This document shows positions 54,777 to 63,673 of a stretch of 64,000 bases of DNA, piece after piece. The stretch comes from JBGSMX01 sp963790405 (GTDB taxonomy: Bacteria > Actinomycetota > Coriobacteriia > Anaerosomatales > JAGXFU01). The number at the start of each line of letters is the position of its first letter. Position 1 is the stretch's first letter. The notes below the pieces were generated by a model. That model made no database searches. It was not told where the DNA came from and saw nothing but the letters and a program-made list of their open reading frames with translations. The position numbers and the translations under genes are program-made. Where the stretch lies: assembly GCA_963790405.1 (NCBI GenBank), contig CAWBOJ010000006.1, forward strand, positions 62,001-126,000. Reading direction: 5' to 3'.

Positions 54777-55067
54777 ATGAATCTCAAGCCGTTGGGCGAT
54801 CGAGTGATCGTCAAGCCGGCCGAGGCCGAGACCGAGACCAAGTCCGGTCTCGTCATCCCCGACACCGCCAAAGAAAAGCCGCAGCGTGGCGAAGTCATCG
54901 CCGTAGGCGAGGGCAAGCGTGACGACGACGGCAAACGCATCCCGATGGATGTGAAGGTCGGCGACGTGGTCGTGTATGGCAAGTATGGTGGTCAGGACAT
55001 CAAGCTCGATAGCGTCGAGTACAAGATTCTCGAAGAGCGCGACATCTTTGCAGTCGTCGCGGACTAG
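54777..55067 (+). CDS. groES: co-chaperonin GroES
   Basis: The 10-kDa lid of the GroEL chamber. The 96-residue product starts MNLKPLGDRVIVKPAEAETE, contains the mobile loop TKSGLVIPDTAKEKPQRGEV and ends VEYKILEERDIFAVVAD, all typical. The ATG at 54777 follows ACAGGAGGGCAGC. A leader of about 150 bases separates it from the CIRCE element. Confidence 0.97.
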   Translation: MNLKPLGDRVIVKPAEAETETKSGLVIPDTAKEKPQRGEVIAVGEGKRDDDGKRIPMDVKVGDVVVYGKYGGQDIKLDSVEYKILEERDIFAVVAD

Positions 55068-55112
55068 TAACCTACGTCACCTACGTTCCATCTGAAGGAG
55101 GACAAGCCAGAT

Positions 55113-56745
55113 ATGGCCAAAGAGATTCGTTTTGACGAGGAGGCCCGCCGCGGGCTTGAAGCCGGCGTCAACAAGCTGGCCAACGCGGTCAAAGTCACGC
55201 TCGGCCCCAAGGGCCGCTATGTGGTGCTGGAGAAGAAGTTCGGAGCTCCGACCATCACGAACGACGGCGTGACCATCGCCAAGGAGATCGAGCTCGACTG
55301 ACGCGCTCGAGAACATGGGCGCTCAGCTCGTCAAGGAAGTCGCGACCAAGACCAACGACGTCGCTGGTGACGGTACGACGACCGCGACGCTGCTCGCACA
55401 GGTCATCGTGAAAGAGGGCCTGCGCAACGTGGCGGCCGGCGCCAACCCGCTCGCCATCAAGCGTGGCATCGAGAAGGCCGTCGCAGCTGTCGTCGTCCAG
55501 ATCGCGGAGCACGCCAAGGACATCGAGGAACAGGAAGAGATCGCTCACGTTGGCGCCATCTCGGCTGCCGACGATGTCATCGGCGCCAAGATCGCCGAGG
55601 CCATGGAAGTCGTGGGCAAGGACGGCGTCATCACCGTCGAGGAGTCCCAGACGTTCGGCATCGATATCGAGACCGTCGAGGGCCTGCAGTTCGACAAGGG
55701 CTACATTTCGCCGTACATGGTCACGGACGCCGAGCGTATGGAAGCCGTGCCCTGAGCGATCCGCTGATTCTCATCGCGAACCAGAAGATCAGCAACATCC
55801 AGGACCTGCTCCCCGTGCTTGAGAAGGTCATGCAGGCCGGCAAGCACGCTGCTGATCATCGCCGAGGACCTCGAGGGTGAGGCACTGGCCACACTGATCG
55901 TGAACAAGCTTCGCGGCACGTTCAACGCCGTTGCCGTCAAGGCACCGGGCTTCGGCGATCGCCGCAAGCGCATGATGGAAGACATCGCGATCGTGACCGG
56001 CGGCAAGGTCGTGACCGAGGAGCTGGGCATGAAGCTCGAAGAGGTCACCCTCGACATGCTCGGTCGTGCGAAGACCGTCAAGATCACCAAGGACGACACC
56101 GTCATCGTTGACGGTGCCGGTACCGAGGACGAGATCAAGGCCCGCATCAACCAGATCAAGGCCGAGATCGAGAACTCCGATTCGGACTTCGACCGCGAGA
56201 AGCTCCAGGAGCGTCTGGCCAAGCTGTCCGGTGGTGTCGCGATCATCAAGGTCGGCGCCGCGACGGAAGTCGAGCTCAAAGAGAAGAAGCACCGCATCGA
56301 GGACGCCTTGCAGGCGACCCGCGCGGCAGTTGAAGAGGGCATCGTCGCCGGCGGCGGCGTTGCACTCGTCGATGCGCTTCCCGCTCTCGATGCGCTCGAG
56401 CTGGCCGACGACGAGATGATCGGCGTCACCATCATCCGCAAGGCGCTCATCGAGCCGCTGAAGACGATCGCGTCCAACGCCGGTTTCGAGGGTTCCGTCG
56501 TCGTCGAGAAGATCCGTGCCGAGAACAAGATCGGCTACGGTCTCAACAGCGCGACCGGAGTCTACGGCGACCTGATGGCCGATGGCGTCATCGACCCGGT
56601 CAAGGTCACCCGCTCGGCGCTGCAGAATGCCGCGTCGATCGCGGCTCTGATTCTGATCACCGAGACCGCTGTGACCGATGTTCCCGAAGACAGCGACCCG
56701 ATGGCCGCTGCTGCTGCCATGGGTGGCGGCATGGGCATGATGTAG
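55113..56745 (+). pseudogene. groEL: chaperonin GroEL (frame broken three times as read)
   Basis: The 60-kDa chaperonin. Recognised parts: AKEIRFDEEARRGLEAGVNK, VTLGPKGRYVVLEKKFGAPT, NDVAGDGTTTATLLAQVIVK, RGTFNAVAVKAPGFGDRRKR and a GGGMGMM end. As read, an extra T near 55299 gives an early stop after IELD, the frame changes near 55750 (two extra bases or one missing), and an extra A near 55846 interrupts GKPLLIIAEDLEGEAL. Repair gives about 542 residues with family sequence across each site. No second groEL is visible, so the breaks are probably sequence errors. Co-regulated with groES by CIRCE. Confidence 0.9.
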
Positions 56746-56783
56746 CGCTTCCGGCGCCTGCAACTGCTCGACCATGCTGCATC

Positions 56784-56817
56784 CGAAGGCCCTGGGGCAT
56801 ACGCTCCGGGGCCTTCG
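56784..56817 (+). terminator. groESL terminator
   Basis: CGAAGGCCC (56784-56792) pairs with GGGCCTTCG (56809-56817) and the stem continues inward to a 15-bp hairpin with G-T pairs and an ATAC loop. The 3' side is only weakly T rich (TGCTGG). It lies 38 bases after the groEL stop. Confidence 0.75.
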
Positions 56818-56894
56818 TGCTGGCGTCGCTGGTGCGCATCTCAGTAGGGCGCGCTACACTCGATGGAGAGATGACCAGAGCGGGGGAGTCGGCG

Positions 56895-57236
56895 ATGGAT
56901 CCTGAGTTCATGCACGAATGGGCACGGCTCAGAACCGAACATACGCACGACCGCGATGGAGCCAACAACTACGGTTGCTTCAACGTCGAAGCGTGTCGCA
57001 ACTCCAACTACCTGTACAACTCGCGCGGGTGCATCGGGTGCCACAACTCCGACAGCATCATCGAGTGTGTCCAGTGCATCGACTGCCGAGATTGCGCGTA
57101 CTGCGTGGGCCTCAACGGCGCGCGGTTCCACATCCTGAACAAGGAGTTCTCGGAGCAGGAGTACTACGCCAAGTTGACCGAACTCGGTGTCGATTGGAAC
57201 GTTCAGGCGTTCGATCCGCTGATTGACGGGCTCTAG
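56895..57236 (+). CDS. cysteine-rich small protein of unknown function
   Basis: A 113-residue protein whose middle is a dense cysteine array: CFNVEACRNSNYLYNSRGC, then CHNSDSIIECVQCIDCRDCA and YCVGLNGARFHILN, ten cysteines within about 45 residues (residues 23-68). The spacing (C-x2 to C-x6, with N/D/S around) and the ending FHILNKEFSEQEYYAKLTEL recall cysteine-rich proteins with stacked short repeats seen in uncultured bacteria; the role is unknown and metal binding is a guess. GGGGAG before the ATG at 56895 favours this start; another ATG lies at 56871. No partner gene is evident. Confidence 0.7.
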   Translation: MDPEFMHEWARLRTEHTHDRDGANNYGCFNVEACRNSNYLYNSRGCIGCHNSDSIIECVQCIDCRDCAYCVGLNGARFHILNKEFSEQEYYAKLTELGVDWNVQAFDPLIDGL

Positions 57237-57244
57237 GCGTTCGC

Positions 57245-57424
57245 GTGCCGAACCCTGTGCTTGCTGCGTTTGTCGTTATCTCCACACTGACGCTGGTCGC
57301 CGCAGTCGTGCTCGGCTACTTCGCTATCCGCAGACGGTTGATGGAGGACCCAGATCTCCAGGAGTTCGTGGAGCGTGTGGAGGCAGGGCAAGCAGCTGAG
57401 GAGTCCCACTCGGCACCAGACTAG
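57245..57424 (+). CDS. small membrane protein, hypothetical
   Basis: A 59-residue frame starting at GTG: one strongly hydrophobic N-terminal segment (VLAAFVVISTLTLVAAVVLG) followed by a short basic stretch (RRRL) and an acidic soluble tail (EDPDLQEFVERVEAGQAAEE). This is the pattern of a single-span protein with a cytoplasmic tail. The ribosome-binding site is poor and the gene starts 8 bases after the Cys-rich gene, so it may depend on translation of that gene. Its TAG shares the palindrome CTAG with the stop of the converging exporter gene. Function unknown. Confidence 0.55.
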   Translation: MPNPVLAAFVVISTLTLVAAVVLGYFAIRRRLMEDPDLQEFVERVEAGQAAEESHSAPD

Positions 57425-58071
57425 AAGGGCAGCCCTTCCAACACGAAGGTGGCGCCCAGATAGAGCAGGAACGCGGCGAGCACGCCAATGGTCCAGCGGT
57501 ACACGTGGTCCGAAAGCATGTGGCGCCCCGAGGAGACCGCAATGATAACGAAGCCGTACCAGGCCCAGTCGGCGAGCTGGTGACCGAGGAAGAACGCGAC
57601 CACACCCAGCGGCCCGATCGCCAGACCCTTCGCGGCGAGTGTCACGCCTATCGTCGCCCACCACAGTGTCCAGTAGGGGTTCGAGAGTGAGACGAGCACG
57701 CCGTGGAGCACGGGGCCCATGCGCGAGGAATCCTCGGCAACTTCGAGATCGGCGGCGATAGCGCCGGTAGCCGCGCCCTTCATGAGGCCGAAGCCCATCC
57801 ATATCAGCACTGCGCCGCCCACCAGTGCAAGACCTGATGCGACCTCTGGGCGCTTGAGGAACTCCTGGAGCCCGAAGGCGAAACCAACGAGCAGCGCTCC
57901 TTCGAGTAGGGCATGACCCACAAGCATGAGCGCTGCCGAGAGCCTGCCGTCGCGCAGCGTGCGCGTGATGGTGACCGTGAGGTAGGGGCCGGGTGACATG
58001 GCGCCCGAAAGCCCGACCATGAACGCCGCTCCGCCCAGGGAGAGTGCTGCGATGATATCTGATGAAGGCAT
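57421..58071 (-). CDS. LysE/RhtB-family exporter
   Basis: A 216-residue membrane protein with about six hydrophobic segments. The N-terminal block AAFMVGLSGAMSPGPYLTVT and the SLSNPYWTLWWATIG segment match the LysE family of amino-acid and metabolite exporters (the SPGP motif is characteristic). The substrate cannot be deduced. On the - strand, it follows a glycosyltransferase gene by 8 bases, so the two are probably co-transcribed. Confidence 0.85.
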   Translation of the reverse strand: MPSSDIIAALSLGGAAFMVGLSGAMSPGPYLTVTITRTLRDGRLSAALMLVGHALLEGALLVGFAFGLQEFLKRPEVASGLALVGGAVLIWMGFGLMKGAATGAIAADLEVAEDSSRMGPVLHGVLVSLSNPYWTLWWATIGVTLAAKGLAIGPLGVVAFFLGHQLADWAWYGFVIIAVSSGRHMLSDHVYRWTIGVLAAFLLYLGATFVLEGLPF

Positions 58072-58079
58072 GCCCAGGA

Positions 58080-59213
58080 TTATCGCAGAAGTCCCTCGTA
58101 GAGCCGCAGCATCTTGTCGGCCATGATGCGGATGTCGTAGTGAGAGGCTTCTTCTCGCGCCGCTCCAGCAAGGCGGAGGCGTTGCTCGGCATCGCGTACG
58201 AGCCCGAGCATCGCGGCTGCGAGCTCATCGGTGGTTCCGCCGGTAAGCAGGCCTGTCTCGCCGTCACGGATGATGTCTCCCACGCCCGGCGAATCGATGC
58301 CTATTGCGGGCAGACCCGCGGCCATGGCTTCCATGATCACGAGCGGGTGGACTTCCGAGACCGATGCGGTCACGAATATATCGGCGGCAGCCAGGTAGTC
58401 GGGGACGATCGCGTAGGGCGTGCGCCCGGCGAAATGTGCGCGTGCACACAGGTCGTGGTCGGAGAGCACGGCTTGAGCCTTCTGGCGGCCCGGACCGTCA
58501 CCCAGAACCAGTAGACACGCCCGCTCGTCGGCTTCGGCTACCTTGATGAAGGCATCAACCAGGAGGCCCATGTTCTTCTCCGGGCCAACACGTCCGAGAT
58601 AGCAGAAGACGACCGAGTCGTTCGCGAATCCGAATTCCTTGCGTTCGATCGGGTCCGTAGGCCGCATGAACGGGTGTGTATCGACGGCATTGGAGAGCTG
58701 TACCGCATCTCTGGTGAGCCCGAAGTTCGCAAGCCATTCCTTGATGCCCGGCGAAGGCGCGATGACCAGATCCACGTCGTGCATGAAGTTTCGCAGGTAG
58801 CGTCTCAGGAACCACATTCGAATCCGCCGGGGAACGAAGAAGGCGTATGTGTCCGAGTAGATGTCGTAACGCGTGTGATTCGTGAACACGACCGGGATGC
58901 CGTGAGGCTTGCAGTGCTTCACGGCGAGCCGTCCGGCCAGAAACGGGTGATGGGCATGCGCGATGTCGAGCGTGTGGATCAGCTTGCGCGTCTCGTCCGA
59001 AAAGGCGACACCTGCCTGCCATCCCGTATCGCCCCAGGCCAAGGCCGGGGAACGCACGATATTCGGCTCGTCATCTTGGTAGTCGGTTTCACCGAAGGTG
59101 AATACGAACACCTCATGTCCGAGCTCCTCGAACCGCTCCTTGTAAAGCGAGATGTAGTTCGTCACGCCGCTTAGATGCGGCTTGTACATGTCGGCGAACA
59201 TGCCGATGCGCAC
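58080..59213 (-). CDS. glycosyltransferase family 4 protein
   Basis: A 377-residue GT-B glycosyltransferase of the GT4 type, probably transferring a sugar from a nucleotide donor to a lipid or envelope acceptor. It starts RIGMFADMYKPHLSGVTNYI with the acceptor-side glycine loop, and the donor side has YLGRVGPEKNMGLLVDAF and the EHPLV-type motif EVHPLVIMEAMAAGLPAIGI with the two conserved glutamates. AAGGAG upstream supports the GTG at 59213 over an in-frame start 43 codons earlier. Its closest relatives act on diacylglycerol or phosphatidylinositol, but this one is not assignable. The LysE-type gene follows. Confidence 0.88.
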   Translation of the reverse strand: MRIGMFADMYKPHLSGVTNYISLYKERFEELGHEVFVFTFGETDYQDDEPNIVRSPALAWGDTGWQAGVAFSDETRKLIHTLDIAHAHHPFLAGRLAVKHCKPHGIPVVFTNHTRYDIYSDTYAFFVPRRIRMWFLRRYLRNFMHDVDLVIAPSPGIKEWLANFGLTRDAVQLSNAVDTHPFMRPTDPIERKEFGFANDSVVFCYLGRVGPEKNMGLLVDAFIKVAEADERACLLVLGDGPGRQKAQAVLSDHDLCARAHFAGRTPYAIVPDYLAAADIFVTASVSEVHPLVIMEAMAAGLPAIGIDSPGVGDIIRDGETGLLTGGTTDELAAAMLGLVRDAEQRLRLAGAAREEASHYDIRIMADKMLRLYEGLLR

Positions 59214-59374
59214 GTGAAGCGTCTCCTTGTGGGTAAGGTTCAGGTCTTCTGTTCGAAGCACAACCGGCGCGCCGGATGGTGGCGACACGCACGACCATCG
59301 AGTACAGTACCAAAAGTCTGGACGCCCGCCACGTGGTGTCATGCGTCCGCAAGGTACACGAAGGGGAGATACCC

Positions 59375-60440
59375 GTGTCGCTGTCCATCGGAATCGTCGG
59401 ATTGCCGAACGTTGGCAAGTCCACGCTATTCACGGCGCTGACTCGCAAGTCAGCGCTTGCAGCGAACTATCCGTTCGCGACGATCGAGCCGAATGTGGGT
59501 ATCGTACCCGTTCCCGACGCCCGGCTCGATGCGTTGGCGCGAGATTGCCCAACCCGAGCAGATCGTGCCTGCAGCAGTCGAGTTCGTCGACATAGCAGGT
59601 TTGGTGAAGGGTGCGAGCGAGGGGGAGGGCTTGGGCAACCAGTTCCTCGCCAACATACGAGAGACGGACGCCATCGCCGAGGTCGTGCGCTACTTCGCCG
59701 ACGACAACGTGATCCATGTCGACGGACGTGTGGACCCTGCGAGCGATGTCGAGACCATCAAGACCGAACTCATCCTGGCCGATCTCGGCACGCTCGAGCG
59801 GTCGACCCCGAAGCTCGAGAAGGAAGCGAAGCGTGACAAGGATGCGGCCTTGCGGCTCGACATCGCTTTGCGCTTGCGGGAGTGGATGAACCAGGGCCAT
59901 CGTGCTCGCACGATGGAACTCACCGCCGAGGAGCGTGTGCTTGTCCGGGAGCTGCAGCTGCTCACCATGAAGCCGATGCTCTACGTTGCCAACATCGATG
60001 AGGGCGGCATCGGTGCTGAGCTTGCGCCGATCGACGGCCAGGCACCCGTGCCGATCTGCGCCAAGGTCGAATCCGACATGGCCGAGCTCGAGGCCGATGA
60101 GCTTGCCGAGTATCTAGAGATGGAAGGTCTCGCGGAGCCGGGCCTGAACACGCTTATCCGCGCTGCGTATGAGCTTCTCGGCTTGCAGAGCTACTTCACG
60201 GCAGGGCCCAAAGAAGTGCGGGCGTGGACCGTGCCGGTAGGCGCGAAGGCCCCCCAGGCTGCCGGGGTGATTCACAGCGACTTCGAGCACGGCTTCATCA
60301 AGGCAGAGGTGATCAGCTTCGATGACTACGTCGCGCATGGCGGCGAAGCCGGGGTTCGAACGGCTGGCAAGCTGCGGATCGAGGGCAAGGACTACGTCGT
60401 TCGCGACGGGGACGTCGTGCACTTCCGCTTCAACGTCTGA
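59375..60440 (+). pseudogene. ychF: redox/ribosome-associated GTPase-family ATPase YchF (one frameshift as read)
   Basis: YchF is an Obg-related P-loop protein that binds ribosomes and prefers ATP. It starts at GTG with SLSIGIVGLPNVGKSTLFTA and has the characteristic NYPFATIEPNVG switch, VDIAGLVKGASEGEGLGNQF and the C-terminal TGS-like end GKDYVVRDGDVVHFRFNV. One extra base near 59540 breaks the frame where the family reads ALAEIAQPEQ; repair gives 354 residues. All other parts are intact, so a sequence error is likely. Confidence 0.9.
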
Positions 60441-60446
60441 TTCGAC

Positions 60447-62177
60447 CTAGCGCCCGAGCCCTTTCTCGATCTCCCAGTCCATCACGTAGGGAAGAGCGGC
60501 CGGACCGCCGACCATAGTGAATCCCGTGATACGCGCCTGCTCATTGACCAGGAACTCGCGGGTATGGCCGCTCATGAACCGACCACCCAGCAGCATGATG
60601 GGCTGGCCATTCTTCGCGGCGAGTGTGCCTGCCGCCAGGGCATCCGGGTAGTTCTTGCCCGTGGCCACGTACGGATCCATCTCATCAGAGTCCCAAAACG
60701 CGCTCAAGACCGCGGTGTTTGTGGCATACCGATCGCGACCCCAGAGTCGGTCGACATCGAGTTCACGGAAGCCGAGTGAACCGTTTTCAAGTGCACCTTC
60801 TAGATCCTTGGAGACGACGGCCGGTCCACCGATGATGTAGGCGCGGCTGATGTCGTCGTCGTAGTCGATCAGATACTGCCTGACCGATTGAGGCAGGTTG
60901 GTCTCACGTGTGAGGATGATGGGTGTTCCCTCGATCCCCGCACGAGCCGAGCCGGACAGCGCATCTGCATAAGACAAGCCGCTCGCGATCATGACACGAC
61001 GATCCGCGATGCCCACTTCCTCGGCGATACGCACAGAGGTCTCGTAGCGGTCGGCACCGGCGATCCGCCGAACGGGCACGGGAGCTCCACTCGCGGCGGC
61101 AGATGCTTGGACTGTGGCGCTCGTGCTGACGGCGCGCTCACCGCCCAAGACGATGATGTGCGACGGCGCGAGTGTCTCGAGTGCCCGGCGCGTATCTTCC
61201 GGCAGAGATGCCGTTTCCGTGAGCAGGAGGGGCGCGTCGAGCTTGGCGGACAGCGGCGTAGCGGCAAGCGCGTCTGGCCACGATTGACCCGATGCGAGCA
61301 GCACGGTCTCTGCGCCATCGGGCCATCCATCCGTTGCGAGCGCCGCTGCCGTCCCGTAGCGGTTGGCGCCGTAGAGCCGGTCCCAGCGAGGGGCGAATGG
61401 GTCCTCGGCGAGAAAGGCCTCGACGCCGTCGACGATGCCGTTACCCAGGCGTGCCCGAAACGTCGGATCGAGCAGAAGCGAACGCTCGTATGCGTTTGAG
61501 AGGAACGCCGATTCGATGAGGATGGCGGGCATGTTCGTCCAGCGGACGACGTAGAAGCCAGCGGCGCGCGTGCCATCGTCTTCCATGGTGTAGTAGGGCT
61601 TCGTCGCTTCCATCATGCCGTCTTGCACGAGTTCAGCCAGGCGTGCCGAGAGCACGCGATCGGTTTCGTTGTCGTAGTTGCGATACGTGGCCGTGCCCTT
61701 GGGTGAGCTCGACGTATTCGCGTCGCAGTGTATCGAGATGAAGATGTCCGCGCCGTACTTGTTCGCCATGTCGCAACGGGATTGCAGGTCGTCGTAGGGG
61801 ATGGAACCGGCCTGCGATGCGGAGTACTTGTACACACCGGTGAGACCGTCAGCGTAGTAGCGTACGCCGCTGGCGCCGTAGTGCCACGTCGGGATGTCCT
61901 TGAGGTTGGGAGAAACGTCGGACGTGCGAGACATCTGCACGCTGTGGCCGCGCTCGGCAAGCGCGTCGCGCAGCGCGAGCGAAATCAGCAGATTGACGTA
62001 GGACTCTTTGACCCCGCCGGCGACAGCGCCGGGATACGGTCCGCCATGCCCGGGGTCGACGAATACCCGAGCGGCGTAAGCGGGGGTCGTGCTGGCGAAC
62101 AGAAACAGGGCCAGCAAGCATGTCGTGGATGCGCGGAAGGCGCGACTATACAGTAGGGATCGCGTGGTTCGATTCAT
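60447..62177 (-). CDS. N-acetylmuramoyl-L-alanine amidase with three CWB2 repeats
   Basis: A 576-residue secreted peptidoglycan hydrolase. It has a signal peptide (CLLALFLFASTTPAYA), an Amidase_3 domain with the zinc ligands in VDPGHGG, GGVKESYVN and ISIHCDAN and the catalytic glutamate in AILIESAFLSN (residues about 37-255), and three C-terminal CWB2 modules (YGANRYGTAAALATDGWP, IAGADRYETSVRIAEEVG, WGRDRYATNTAVLSAFWD), which anchor proteins non-covalently to wall polymers. It converges on ychF with only 6 bases between the stops. The frame is intact. Confidence 0.94.
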   Translation of the reverse strand: MNRTTRSLLYSRAFRASTTCLLALFLFASTTPAYAARVFVDPGHGGPYPGAVAGGVKESYVNLLISLALRDALAERGHSVQMSRTSDVSPNLKDIPTWHYGASGVRYYADGLTGVYKYSASQAGSIPYDDLQSRCDMANKYGADIFISIHCDANTSSSPKGTATYRNYDNETDRVLSARLAELVQDGMMEATKPYYTMEDDGTRAAGFYVVRWTNMPAILIESAFLSNAYERSLLLDPTFRARLGNGIVDGVEAFLAEDPFAPRWDRLYGANRYGTAAALATDGWPDGAETVLLASGQSWPDALAATPLSAKLDAPLLLTETASLPEDTRRALETLAPSHIIVLGGERAVSTSATVQASAAASGAPVPVRRIAGADRYETSVRIAEEVGIADRRVMIASGLSYADALSGSARAGIEGTPIILTRETNLPQSVRQYLIDYDDDISRAYIIGGPAVVSKDLEGALENGSLGFRELDVDRLWGRDRYATNTAVLSAFWDSDEMDPYVATGKNYPDALAAGTLAAKNGQPIMLLGGRFMSGHTREFLVNEQARITGFTMVGGPAALPYVMDWEIEKGLGR

Positions 62178-62258
62178 GGCTGCGTGTCGATCTCCAATGT
62201 GGGTCGGAAGGGCGCGCGCGGCGCCCTACACGACATGTCGGTACGAAAACTCCGCATT

Positions 62259-62286
62259 ATTATAGCGGTTTCGGTTTCATCGTCAC
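62259..62286 (-). promoter_or_regulatory. promoter of the amidase gene
   Basis: Read on the - strand: GTGACG (62286-62281), 16 bases, then a perfect TATAAT (62264-62259). It lies about 80 bases before the amidase start and is oriented towards it. Confidence 0.65.
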
Positions 62287-62297
62287 CGTATTCGGCA

Positions 62298-62336
62298 TAG
62301 AATACCTACACCGAGGGCGACGGTGTGCACGGTATT
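62298..62336 (+). promoter_or_regulatory. nested inverted repeat overlapping a -10 box upstream of guaB3
   Basis: AATACC (62301-62306) and GGTATT (62331-62336) flank a second pair, ACACCG (62308-62313) and CGGTGT (62321-62326). A TAGAAT box (62298-62303) overlaps the left arm, which suggests either an operator at a promoter or a leader hairpin. The regulator is unknown; purine control is a guess from the downstream genes. Confidence 0.45.
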
Positions 62337-62490
62337 TTGGCACCAGCAGCTCGATACAGTCCATATTCAGACCAGGCCACTTCGCTCGCCGGATCTCGGC
62401 GGATCGACCCTGGCCTTTGTTGTATCGACGTGAGGGCGACACGTCCCGAAGGGGCGAGCAACGTACGAAAACGAGGAGGCAGCACTTCAT

Positions 62491-63666
62491 ATGGAGATCG
62501 AGATCGGACGGGGCAAGACCGCACGGCGTGCGTATGGTTTTGATGACATAGCGATCGTTCCGAGTAGACGCACCCGTGATCCGCGTGACATCGACATCAC
62601 CTGGTCGTTCACGTTTCGCGGCAAGGAGTACGCGTTCCCCCTGCCAGTCTTGGCTTCCGCCATGGACGGCGTGGTCGATCCTGGCTTCGCGGTGACAATG
62701 GGCAAGCTTGGTGGCCTGGCCGTACTCAATCTCGAGGGTATCCAGACCCGCTACGAAGACCCCGCTCCTCAGCTCGATGCGATCGCCTCGTTCGGCAAGG
62801 AAGAGGCAACGTCCAAGATGCAGGAGATCTATGCTGCCGAGGACGTCAAGCCCGAACTCATCACCCAGCGGGTCAGGGAGATCAAAGACGGGGGCGTTCT
62901 CGCTGCTGCTTCGCTCACGCCGCAAAACGTTGAGAAGTTCATCGGGCCGGCGCTCGAAGGCGGACTCGACATCCTTGTCATCCAGGGTACCGTCGTGAGC
63001 GCGGAGCACGTCTCGAGTTACGACGAGCCGCTCGACCTCAATGCGTTCGTGCGCAATGTCGAGCTGCCGTGCATCATCGGCGGTTGCTGCAGCTACCAAG
63101 GTGCCCTGCACCTTATGCGCGCGGGAGCCGTCGGCGTACTGGTGGGTGTGGGTCCGGGTCATGCGTGCACCTCACGGCGCGTGCTCGGCATCGGTGTCCC
63201 GCAGTGCACTGCGATTGCGGACGCCGCTGCGGCGCGGATGCGCCACCTGGACGAGACGGGCGTCTATGCACATGTGATCGCCGACGGTGGTATGCGCACC
63301 GGTGGAGATCTTGCGAAAGCCATCGCGTGTGGTGCGGATGCGACGATGATCGGTTCGCCGCTCGCGTCGGCCTCCGAAGCGCCCGGTCGTGGCTTCCACT
63401 GGGGTATGGCGACCTTCCACCCCGACCTTCCGCGAGGTACTCGCGTGCAAGCGGGTATCCGCGGTTCGCTCGAGGACATACTGGTCGGCCCGGCTCATCA
63501 AAACGACGGAACGCTCAACCTGCTCGGCGGGCTGCGTACCTCGATGGCTACCTGCGGCTACGAGAACTTGAAGACCTTCCAGAAGGCCGAGGTCATGATC
63601 GCCCCATCGAGCCAGACCGAAGGCAAGGTTCTCCAGCAGTCACAAGGCGTCGGGATGGGTCGGTAG
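62491..63666 (+). CDS. guaB3: GuaB3-type IMP dehydrogenase-related protein
   Basis: A 391-residue TIM-barrel protein of the IMP dehydrogenase/GMP reductase superfamily without CBS domains, the GuaB3 type common in actinobacteria and related groups. It starts EIEIGRGKTARRAYGFDDIA and has LPVLASAMDGVVDPGFAVTM, the glycine-rich loop with the likely catalytic cysteine in GVGPGHACTSRRVLGIGVPQ, and VIADGGMRTGGDLAKAIACG. Whether it oxidises IMP or reduces GMP cannot be settled by reading; its place next to guaA supports a role in guanine nucleotide metabolism. Confidence 0.92.
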   Translation: MEIEIGRGKTARRAYGFDDIAIVPSRRTRDPRDIDITWSFTFRGKEYAFPLPVLASAMDGVVDPGFAVTMGKLGGLAVLNLEGIQTRYEDPAPQLDAIASFGKEEATSKMQEIYAAEDVKPELITQRVREIKDGGVLAAASLTPQNVEKFIGPALEGGLDILVIQGTVVSAEHVSSYDEPLDLNAFVRNVELPCIIGGCCSYQGALHLMRAGAVGVLVGVGPGHACTSRRVLGIGVPQCTAIADAAAARMRHLDETGVYAHVIADGGMRTGGDLAKAIACGADATMIGSPLASASEAPGRGFHWGMATFHPDLPRGTRVQAGIRGSLEDILVGPAHQNDGTLNLLGGLRTSMATCGYENLKTFQKAEVMIAPSSQTEGKVLQQSQGVGMGR

Positions 63667-63673
63667 GGCGCGC

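Larger units (their letters stand above)
62178..62490. other. divergent intergenic region amidase/guaB3
   Basis: A 313-base gap without a coding frame I can support. It holds a - strand promoter for the amidase gene (62259-62286), a nested inverted repeat with a -10-like box (62298-62336), and an unassigned stretch 62337-62470 ahead of the guaB3 ribosome-binding site (CGAGGAGGCAGC). No riboswitch family was recognised. Confidence 0.5.
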
